9,661 bases of DNA, from contig JAAUOI010000094.1 in NCBI GenBank assembly GCA_012036375.1, positions 1 through 9,661 on the forward strand, read 5' to 3'. Under the pieces are notes generated by a model that worked only from the letters and a program-made list of their open reading frames with translations, did no database searches and was not told the origin of the DNA. Positions 1 through 5,050 of this stretch are shown piece after piece (the stretch's first letter is position 1; each line of letters begins with the position of its first letter). Origin of the DNA: Allobrachymonas sp. Its GTDB lineage: Bacteria; Pseudomonadota; Gammaproteobacteria; Burkholderiales; Burkholderiaceae_C. The position numbers and the translations under genes were made by a program.

Positions 1-231
1 GCCGGCGGCGGGCGCGGCTTGATGCTGATTGATCTCGATGCCAAAGACACACTCGCCGGCGCAGCAGCGTATAGCCGCAGCATCAAAATCTCAGGCATCG
101 GGCGAGGCGGCAAAGAGCGAGAAGAACAACTCGAAATCCGCAGCCTCAACAATGCCCGCGCTGCGAGAGCCCGCAAAGGCAAAGCGGCTGATTTGGGCTT
201 CAAGCCAACGGGTGTGGTGCGGGTGGAATAA
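1..231 (+). CDS. parC: DNA topoisomerase IV subunit A, C-terminal end (partial)
   Basis: This is the last 76 residues of a protein whose 5' part lies outside the window; the reading frame is open from base 1. Topoisomerase IV (ParC2ParE2) decatenates daughter chromosomes, and ParC carries the DNA-cleaving tyrosine and a C-terminal beta-propeller DNA-binding domain. Only the end of that propeller is visible. The segment GRGLMLIDLDAKDTLAG resembles a propeller blade (the 'G-G-x-G' then hydrophobic-acidic strand pattern). It is followed by a basic tail containing RGGKEREE, SLNNARAARARKGKAA and a closing GFKPTGVVRVE. From memory, this tail is typical of betaproteobacterial ParC rather than GyrA, which usually ends in an acidic stretch. 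GyrA is the alternative; I favour ParC. The catalytic domain cannot be checked here. Confidence 0.82.
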   Translation, partial: AGGGRGLMLIDLDAKDTLAGAAAYSRSIKISGIGRGGKEREEQLEIRSLNNARAARARKGKAADLGFKPTGVVRVE

Positions 232-258
232 CAACTTGATTGGAAAGGCTGAGAAATT

Positions 259-885
259 TTGAACGCTAAAGATGCAAAAGGCGCCAAAGAAAACGCAAAA
301 ACGCAGAAGAATTCATGTGGAAATTTCTGCGTCTTTTGTGTTATTTTTGCGTCTTCTGCGTTTAAAAAGACTCTTGGCGCCCTAGCGCTAACCGCTATTT
401 GCATGACCGGTTTCGTGAATGCGCAGCCAGTGCAACTCCAGCTCAACGCCGCCTCATCGCGCGCTGCAAGCAAAAGCGTCTCCCCCATCCAAACCCAATT
501 CAAAGCCTACAAAGTTCATTTCGGGAAAGACGGTAAGGAAGAGCTGGAGGCGGCTAGCGATGCGAGTGCTGGGGATTTGATTGAGTATTGGGCGCTGCAT
601 CGCAATACATCTTCGCGTCGTCTGCTAAATGTAGATTTTGCAATTCCGATTCCTTGGGGGACGAGCTTGTGGCAGGGCAGCGTGCAACCTGCGCATGGCA
701 AATTGGTTGAGGCTGCGATCGGCGTTGCAAGCAAAGGCCGCGATCAAGATCGCTCGCGTGTGGTCTGGCGCGTGGAAATCATGGAGCCAGGGCAGCGCGT
801 GGAGTTGAAGCTGCGTGTACGTATCGATCCTGATCCCAGCATGCCCGCGACACCGCACAATCCGTTTGCGCCACGCAAACCATAG
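259..885 (+). CDS. Exported DUF11-like hypothetical protein with a repeat-derived N-terminus
   Basis: This is a 208-residue open frame from a TTG start, with a weak AAAGG at 244-248. I do not recognise a named gene. Residues 37-57 (KKTLGALALTAICMTGFVNA then Q) look like a signal peptide ending in an A-x-A-like cleavage site (V-N-A). The mature part, about residues 58-208, has one domain with the flavour of DUF11/conserved-repeat beta-sandwich domains: DLIEYWALHRNTS (the 'GD-x-I-x-Y-x-x-x-x-x-N' pattern), then IPIPWGTSLWQGSV, and finally RVVWRVEIMEPGQRVELKLRVRI. Such domains are usually exported or surface proteins. Residues 2-36 are translated from a palindromic repeat (see the repeat at 262-383) and are probably not ancestral. 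The only in-frame ATG is at 403, inside the putative signal peptide. The original start may have been overwritten, so the true N-terminus is unresolved. It lies 27 bp after parC and may be cotranscribed. Confidence 0.6.
   Translation: MNAKDAKGAKENAKTQKNSCGNFCVFCVIFASSAFKKTLGALALTAICMTGFVNAQPVQLQLNAASSRAASKSVSPIQTQFKAYKVHFGKDGKEELEAASDASAGDLIEYWALHRNTSSRRLLNVDFAIPIPWGTSLWQGSVQPAHGKLVEAAIGVASKGRDQDRSRVVWRVEIMEPGQRVELKLRVRIDPDPSMPATPHNPFAPRKP
262..383. repeat. Imperfect long palindromic repeat (AKDAKGAKENAK-encoding type)
   Basis: The left arm is A-rich and built from repeats of the form AAA-GC and AACGC; the right arm is its T-rich counterpart built from TCTGCGT and TTTTGCGT. An exact 8-bp stem pairs 301-308 with 325-332 around a 16-nt loop. 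With one bulged base it extends outward in an imperfect stem to about 285/349. GGCGCC occurs at both ends (280-285 and 376-381). I recall similar palindromes, read as 'NAKDAKGAKE...FCVFCV' peptides, as dispersed elements in many proteobacterial genomes; that is memory, not a search. The element overlaps the start of the downstream exported-protein frame and supplies its first 36 or so codons. Confidence 0.6.
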
Positions 886-917
886 CTACGCTCTTCCGAG
901 TCGTCTACGAAGCCTTA

Positions 918-990
918 GTTTTTAAGCATTTTCGGCATCTGGCCAGCATAGAATATGCGTGAAGTGCTATTCTTTCGATAGCGCATAAAA
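918..990 (+). repeat. Convergent-junction repeat, copy A (divergent)
   Basis: This lies between the 3' ends of the exported-protein gene and scpA. It shares an order of blocks with copies B (2738-2804) and C (8376-8442): TTTAAGC, then a GCC/AGC hairpin region, then GCTAT...ATAGC. Two hairpins are visible: GCATA 946-950 with TATGC 954-958, and a 7-bp stem 964-970/978-984 (one G-U pair) followed by AAAA. It is the least similar of the three copies. It may act as a terminator between converging genes, although the A/T tracts are not placed as in a classical intrinsic terminator for the + strand. Confidence 0.55.
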
Positions 991-992
991 AC

Positions 993-1919
993 TCAAGCTG
1001 GCGTGTAGGCCAGCCGCACATAGATCGGCGCAAAGGCTTCAGCCTGCGTGATTTCGATCAGCGTCTCTTTGCCAAGCTCCAGCAAAGCGATGAAGGTCAC
1101 CACCAGCACTTGCGTGCCTTGGCTCGGGTCAAACAGCTCTTCAAACTCCACGAATTTACGCCCTTGCAATTTTTTCAGCACGATGCTCATGTGCTCGCGC
1201 ACGGACAGCTCTTCGCGGGTGATTTTGTGGTGTTGAATCAGCTTGGCGCGCTTCAAAATATCACGCCACGCCTCTTGTAAATCCACCACATGCACATCGG
1301 GAAAGCGTGGCACCAAGCTTTGCTCGATATACACCTGCGCCCGCAAATAATCGCGGCCAAAGGTGGGCAGGGCATCCAGCTTGTGGGCTGCCAGCTTCAT
1401 TTGCTCGTATTCGAGCAGGCGGCGTACCAGCTCGGCGCGCGGGTCTTCGGGCTCTTGGCCGTCTTGCGTTTTCTTCGGCGGCAGCAGCATGCGCGATTTG
1501 ATCTCAATCAGCATGGCCGCCATCAGCAAATACTCTGCGGCCAGCTCTAAATTGCGGGTGCGAATCTCTTCCACATAGCTCAAATACTGCTTGGTCACGC
1601 CCGCCATGGGAATGTCTAGGATATTGAAGTTTTGCTTGCGAATGAGATACAGCAGCAAATCCAGCGGGCCTTCAAATGCCTCTAAAAATACCTCTAATGC
1701 ATCGGGCGGGATGTATAAATCCTGCGGCATCGCAAACAGCGGTTCGCCGTAGAGTTTGGCCAAGGCAACGGTATCCACAAGCTCAGGTTGACCTCCTGTG
1801 CCCAGCATAGGCGAGGCAGCGGCCAGCTGCGCCAAATCGGGCAACGAAGCTGTTGCCGCAGGCGGCAAAATTGTGTCAGGCTGTTCGCTCACGGCAGTGC
1901 GTGGTGTTTGCCGAATCAA
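993..1919 (-). CDS. scpA: Segregation and condensation protein A (ScpA kleisin)
   Basis: ScpA is the kleisin subunit of the SMC-ScpA-ScpB condensin. It bridges the SMC heads and helps compact and segregate the chromosome in the cytoplasm. The 308-residue frame contains the conserved N-terminal kleisin helix region at about residues 72-100 (LEVFLEAFEGPLDLLLYLIR then KQNFNILDIPM). It continues with LELAAEYLLMAAMLIEIKSR (about 124-143) and LLPPKK. The C-terminal winged-helix part carries EELSVREHMSIVL and ends EAFAPIYVRLAY. The start used here is a TTG at 1919-1917 whose last bases overlap the TGA of the upstream DUF3460 gene (TTGA), which suggests translational coupling. The first 45 or so residues are low-complexity, and internal ATGs at residues 38 and 64 are possible starts. 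No scpB or panC is present beside it. Identity is secure; the start is not. Confidence 0.95.
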   Translation of the reverse strand: MIRQTPRTAVSEQPDTILPPAATASLPDLAQLAAASPMLGTGGQPELVDTVALAKLYGEPLFAMPQDLYIPPDALEVFLEAFEGPLDLLLYLIRKQNFNILDIPMAGVTKQYLSYVEEIRTRNLELAAEYLLMAAMLIEIKSRMLLPPKKTQDGQEPEDPRAELVRRLLEYEQMKLAAHKLDALPTFGRDYLRAQVYIEQSLVPRFPDVHVVDLQEAWRDILKRAKLIQHHKITREELSVREHMSIVLKKLQGRKFVEFEELFDPSQGTQVLVVTFIALLELGKETLIEITQAEAFAPIYVRLAYTPA

Positions 1920-2106
1920 GAAGGCTCAGTGCCGTAGACGTAAGCTTTATTTTTCACGCGGGCGGCTTGCGCGTCAGCCAATTCGCCCAAGTTCACGTTC
2001 TTGTCCCAGAGCAAAGCGCGGCCTGCGCGCTGCTGTGCATCCAGTTCAGGCCGAGCGCGTTTCATATCGGTGATGAACTGGGTGGCATCGGATTGGTAGT
2101 TGCCAT
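1916..2106 (-). pseudogene. DUF3460 family small protein, frameshifted at its 5' end
   Basis: On the minus strand, an open frame ending in TGA at 1918-1916 encodes NYQSDATQFITDMK, then RARPELDAQQRAGRALLWDK and, after a variable linker, AYVYGTEPS. This is the pattern of DUF3460, a small protein of unknown function of about 60 residues that I recall directly upstream of scpA in Burkholderiales. No start codon exists in this frame before N-Y-Q. An ATG at 2106-2104 lies one base out of frame. One extra A in the GGCAACTACC segment (about 2098-2103) would give M-A-N-Y-Q-S-D and a 63-residue protein of the expected size. An alternative is a start at 2148 with an extra A in the AAAA run. Either way one base seems missing. 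The frame overlaps the scpA start by a TTGA, so the two form an operon. The defect may be a sequence error. Confidence 0.75.
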
Positions 2107-2186
2107 TTTCAAGAACAGGTTGGAGAGCGTAGAGAGCAGGCTGGACATGGCGTTACACTGAATTGATCAAAGCGTGTATTTTAATC

Positions 2187-2192
2187 GGGAGG
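2187..2192 (+). promoter_or_regulatory. Ribosome binding site for the BamE-like lipoprotein
   Basis: GGGAGG is a strong Shine-Dalgarno match ending 4 nt before the ATG at 2197. The spacing is short but it is far better than for the next in-frame ATG at 2212 (19 nt away), so 2197 is the preferred start. Confidence 0.55.
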
Positions 2193-2196
2193 TTTC

Positions 2197-2460
2197 ATGG
2201 AGATTTCAGCAATGACACATCAATGGAAAAAGCTGCTGTTCACAGGTTTTTTGATTTCAATTGCCCTGCTCGTAGGCTGCGACCCGCAGCGCATTCGAGA
2301 ATTGGAAGAGGGCGTATCGACTGAAGCCGATGTGCGCACCAAATTTGGTGAGCCAGAGAAGATTTGGGATGGCGAAGGCGGCGCGCGCATTTTTGAATAC
2401 AACCGGCAGCCAGCGGGTCACCGCAATTACATGATCTCAATCGGCGCGACGGCAAAATGA
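2197..2460 (+). CDS. OmlA/BamE-like (SmpA domain) lipoprotein, 5' half of a frameshifted gene
   Basis: This 87-residue fragment begins with a lipoprotein signal: a basic KK after residue 10, the hydrophobic run LLFTGFLISIALLVG, and a lipobox L-V-G-C with the lipidated cysteine at residue 28. It should be anchored to an outer or inner membrane leaflet. Residues 33-82 (EEGVSTEADVRTKFGEPEKI, then FEYNRQPAGHRNYMISIG) form a first SmpA/OmlA domain. That fold is known from BamE, which supports the outer-membrane beta-barrel assembly machine; this protein is a paralogue and its exact role is unknown. The frame ends ISIGATAK-stop. Inserting one G between 2448 and 2449 would give IGADGKMSALRQVL and join the next fragment without a gap, which is how intact relatives read. 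The TGA overlaps the ATG of the 3' fragment (ATGA at 2457-2460), so reinitiation could still make both halves. Confidence 0.8.
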   Translation: MEISAMTHQWKKLLFTGFLISIALLVGCDPQRIRELEEGVSTEADVRTKFGEPEKIWDGEGGARIFEYNRQPAGHRNYMISIGATAK

Positions 2461-2735
2461 GTGCGCTGCGCCAAGTGCTCACGCCAGAGAATTTTGCCAA
2501 AGTGCAGCCGGGCATGATGATGGAAGATGTGCGCAAAATGCTGGGCAAGCCCATGCGCGTGATTCCGTATCAGCTGAAAAAAGAAACGTACTACAACTGG
2601 CGCTGGCTGGATGACAGTGGCAACACCAGCAAAATTTTCAGCGCCGTGATGGACAGCAACCTGCGTGTGCTGCGCACAGAAATCATGCTCGATCCAGATG
2701 ACACCAACAATGGCATGAGCAATAACAATCGTTGA
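2457..2735 (+). CDS. OmlA/BamE-like lipoprotein, 3' half of a frameshifted gene
   Basis: This 92-residue frame begins at the ATG of the ATGA overlap and continues the lipoprotein above. Residues 4-85 hold a second SmpA/OmlA-like domain: QVLTPENFAKVQPGMMMEDV, then RKMLGKPMRV, YYNWRWLDD and a strand pair ending LRVLRTEIML. The motif 'V-x-P-G-M-x-x-x-x-V-x-x-x-L-G-x-P' is the family hallmark. It has no signal peptide of its own, so made alone it would stay in the cytoplasm. That argues it is normally the second domain of one 178-180 residue lipoprotein. It ends in a polar N-rich tail (DDTNNGMSNNNR). The junction repeat copy B starts directly after its stop codon. Separate translation by coupling is the alternative to a broken or mis-sequenced gene. 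Confidence 0.78.
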   Translation: MSALRQVLTPENFAKVQPGMMMEDVRKMLGKPMRVIPYQLKKETYYNWRWLDDSGNTSKIFSAVMDSNLRVLRTEIMLDPDDTNNGMSNNNR

Positions 2736-2737
2736 TC

Positions 2738-2804
2738 ATTTTAAGCCAAATTGGCCTTTAGCCGGCAAAAAACGTGCGCTGAATGCTATGTTTTAAGTAG
2801 CATC
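2738..2804 (+). repeat. Convergent-junction repeat, copy B
   Basis: This begins within three bases of the lipoprotein stop codon and runs into the last codons of the SulP gene on the other strand. It matches copy C closely: both contain TAGCCGGCA, an A-run, ACGTGCGC, then GCTAT and AGTAGCATCT in the same order and nearly the same spacing. A 7-bp stem pairs 2783-2789 with 2797-2803 (one G-U). The SulP stop codon (2795-2793) and its last D-A-T residues lie inside the repeat, so the repeat shapes that protein's C-terminus. Confidence 0.7.
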
Positions 2805-4069
2805 TTGAGCGGAGAATCGTTGCAGTAACGCATGCGCAATCAAGCCGCCAGCGATGCCCCAAGTCAGGTTCAGCGCCAAGGTGAGCACAAAAGTTACCGC
2901 GAGAACCACTGCGCTCGCGCGTGAGCGAAGATGCAAGGTGATGAGCGCTTTCCAATCACCCATGTTCCACGCAATGAAAATCAAAATGCCTGCGAGCACC
3001 GCTAATGGAATATGAACGGCTATGGGCGCGGCCACCAGCATGATGATGAGCAAGGTGGCTGAATGCACCATGGCGGAGATGGGTGTGCGGCCACCTGATT
3101 TGAGATTCGTCACGGTGCGGGCAATCGTGCCGGTGATGGGCAATGCGCCGAGCAGGGGGGCGGCCATATTGGCCATGCCTTGCGCCACCAATTCTTGATT
3201 GGGCGAATGCTTCGGTGTATTGGTTTGCATGTCGTCGGCAATGCGGGCGCACAGCAGCGATTCAATGCCACTGAGCACGGCCAAGGTGAGGGCTGGAATG
3301 ATGAGCTGCGGCACTTGTGTCCAAGGCACAGCAGGAAAGCTCAAACTCGGCCATTGCTGAAACTGCGCAAACGCCGCGCCAAAGCGGCTGCCAATCGTCT
3401 CAATCGGCAGCTTCAAGGTGTAGGCCAGCGCAGTGAACACCAGGAGCGCCAGCATCGAGCCCGGAATACGCTGCGCCCAAGTGGTGCGGCTTGAGAGGCG
3501 CTGCCATGCGGCCATCAGCCCAATCACACCGCTTGCAATCAGCAAGGCTAGGCCGTTGAACTGCGGTAATGCCTGAGCTTGCACGCGAATCAGGCCAAAC
3601 ACGTCAGCTGGCATTTTCTCAATCGGCAGCCCAAGTGCATCTTTGATCTGCGTCACCAAAATAATCACCGCAATTGCACTGGTAAAGCCTTCAATCAAAG
3701 CATCAGGAATATAGCGCATCCAACGCCCCAGTTGAGCAAGCCCAAGAGCACCATCAGCACGCCCGCCATCATGGTGGCCAGCAGCAGCCCCATCACGCCA
3801 TGCGCGAGCACGATGCCAAACACCACGACGATGAAGGCGTTCGCAGGCCCAGCAATCTGCACATTGGAGCCGCCGAGCAAAGCCACAATGAAACCGCCCA
3901 CAATCGCGGCCCACAGCCCCGAAGATGGCGGCAAACCCGAGGCAATCGCAATCGCCATGGCCAGTGGTAAAGCCACAATGCCGACGGTGATGCCAGCGCT
4001 GAGATCTTTGGTAAAACTGAAGGCTGAATAGCCCGGAAGGGAGTCGAGCAGGCGCGGGCGAAAGGTCAT
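2793..4069 (-). pseudogene. SulP family anion transporter lacking a STAS domain, frameshifted
   Basis: SulP proteins are inner-membrane carriers for anions such as sulfate, bicarbonate or dicarboxylates. The N-terminal part (ATG at 4069; an in-frame TTG lies at 4111) has LLDSLPGY, DLSAGITVGIVALPLAMAIA and GSNVQIAGPANAFIV, the family signature region. It then shifts out of frame near 3731-3734 and stops at 3697-3695. The rest is in another frame: LGRWMRYIPDALIEGFTSAI, SGIESLLCARIADDM, QELVAQGMANMAAPLLGALP, then closing hydrophobic helices. Adding one A in GCTCAACTGG restores a continuous protein of about 425 residues reading GLLKLGRW. Full-length SulP proteins are usually about 550 residues with a cytoplasmic STAS domain; none is present here and the frame ends right after the last helix. 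It follows the inositol oxygenase gene by 53 bp on the same strand, probably in one operon. Substrate unknown. Confidence 0.85.
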
Positions 4070-4122
4070 GCGTTGAGTGTGAGCAAGTTCAATGCCAAAT
4101 GGCAAAGTCAAACACGGCTACG

Positions 4123-4950
4123 TCAGAACTGCAAAGTCGCTGGCAAATACTTCGCCATCAAATCTTCATAATACGGCTTCACATCCGCGAGCTTGGGTCG
4201 CTCAGGATTTTTGGAATACAAATCATAAGGATTGAAGCGCTGCACCCAAGGCAACATGGCGCGGTCTTGCGCATTGCACAAATGATCGTAATCACCCTGG
4301 CGATGCCAGCTGTAGAAGCTGTGATAACGAATCATATAAAGCGCTTCGAGCGGCAAATGCTCGCGCAGCAAGTGATACAGGTATTCGTCATGCCCCCAGC
4401 TCATGTGCACCGCATTGAGCCCGCAGTGGGGTGCATACACGCCGTGCTGGGTTTGCAACTCAGGCTGCTGCGAATCAGGGTTGAGTGGGAAAAACTCGCT
4501 GTAAACAATTTTTGGCGAATAGGCGCAGCCGGTGGGAAAGGTATCGCCCACCACCGCCCACTGCGGCTCGCCAAACAGGCAAAGCACCTTGCCCAAATCA
4601 TGCACAAAGCCGGTGAGCACCATCCAGTCGGGTTGCCCGTCGCGGCGCATGGCTTCGGCGGTTTGCACCAGATGGTCGATCTGCGGCAGTGCAATATCCG
4701 GGTCGGAGTCGTCCACCAAGGTGTTGAGGTAGTCCAGCGCGGCCCATGGGGTCATCTTTTGACGGCTGAAGCTCAGATAGTCCGCCTTCTTGGCTTTGAC
4801 AAACTCATGCGTTTGATGCGTGTGGTTGAGCTTATAAAACTCGCGCACACGGTCAAAAGTTTCACTCACCTGTGGAGCGGCGTAGTTGCGGTAGGCGGTT
4901 TTGTTTACGCTGTTCAAAGCCTGCGTTTCGGAGGAAGTTTGTGCGTTCAT
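4123..4950 (-). CDS. myo-Inositol oxygenase (MIOX)
   Basis: MIOX is a cytoplasmic diiron HD-fold enzyme that cleaves myo-inositol with O2 to D-glucuronate. The 275-residue product is the usual MIOX length. All six iron ligands known from the mammalian enzyme can be placed: H93 (in IDHLVQTAE), H117 and D118 (FVHDLGK), H187 (MSWGHDEY), H210 (MIRYHSFYSWH) and D243 (FNPYDLYSK). Also kept are FRNY-like RNY at 21-23, KLNHTHQT at 40-47, LVDDSDPD at 78-85, K121, and FGEPQWAVVGDTFPTGC at 126-142. These motifs separate it from other HD diiron oxygenases such as PhnZ. The ATG at 4950 is preceded by AGGGAG at 4968-4963, 12 nt away. An earlier ATG at 4958 makes only MQP and stops over the start (ATGA). 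A 37-bp inverted repeat lies 34 bp upstream of the start. The SulP gene follows. MIOX is best known from eukaryotes, with scattered bacterial members. Confidence 0.95.
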   Translation of the reverse strand: MNAQTSSETQALNSVNKTAYRNYAAPQVSETFDRVREFYKLNHTHQTHEFVKAKKADYLSFSRQKMTPWAALDYLNTLVDDSDPDIALPQIDHLVQTAEAMRRDGQPDWMVLTGFVHDLGKVLCLFGEPQWAVVGDTFPTGCAYSPKIVYSEFFPLNPDSQQPELQTQHGVYAPHCGLNAVHMSWGHDEYLYHLLREHLPLEALYMIRYHSFYSWHRQGDYDHLCNAQDRAMLPWVQRFNPYDLYSKNPERPKLADVKPYYEDLMAKYLPATLQF

Positions 4951-4962
4951 GGCTGCATATTA

Positions 4963-4968
4963 CTCCCT
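4963..4968 (-). promoter_or_regulatory. Ribosome binding site of the inositol oxygenase gene
   Basis: AGGGAG (reading the minus strand) is the only good Shine-Dalgarno match here. It is 12 nt from the ATG at 4950, which is long, and 4 nt from an out-of-frame ATG at 4958 that yields a three-codon peptide ending on the real start. The leader peptide could therefore be translated and coupled to the oxygenase; this is inference. Confidence 0.4.
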
Positions 4969-4984
4969 GACCGATGCGCATAGC

Positions 4985-5021
4985 TTGTACAAATTTGCAT
5001 TCGGAATGCACATTTGTACAA
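4985..5021. promoter_or_regulatory. 37-bp near-perfect inverted repeat, likely operator
   Basis: Seventeen of eighteen base pairs match around a single central base at 5003; the one mismatch is 4995/5011. The outer arms each contain the self-palindromic octamer TTGTACAA (4985-4992 and 5014-5021), with centres 29 bp apart. The core is GCATTCGGAATGC. There is no following T-run on either strand, so it does not look like an intrinsic terminator for metG. Its position, 34 bp upstream of the oxygenase start, fits a binding site for one or more dimeric repressors. Octamers of the TTGT-ACAA type resemble some GntR-family sites, but no regulator gene is visible nearby. Confidence 0.6.
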
Positions 5022-5050
5022 AACTTAAAGGCCGTTTGAAGTCGCTTTTT

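Noticed and set aside
262..383. The palindromic repeat considered as a CRISPR or tRNA-like element
   Set aside because: There is a single long imperfect palindrome without spaced direct repeats and without tRNA features.
1798..2161. Overlapping + strand frames opposite the scpA start and DUF3460
   Set aside because: They are explained by the minus-strand DUF3460 reading frame, which has family motifs.
4099..4983. Long + strand open frame of 294 codons opposite the inositol oxygenase
   Set aside because: It is antisense to a clearly conserved gene with all catalytic residues, and its translation shows no recognisable family.
4985..5021. The inverted repeat read as an intrinsic terminator of metG
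   Set aside because: There is no T-run after the stem on the minus strand, and the element is nearer the oxygenase start with operator-like symmetry.
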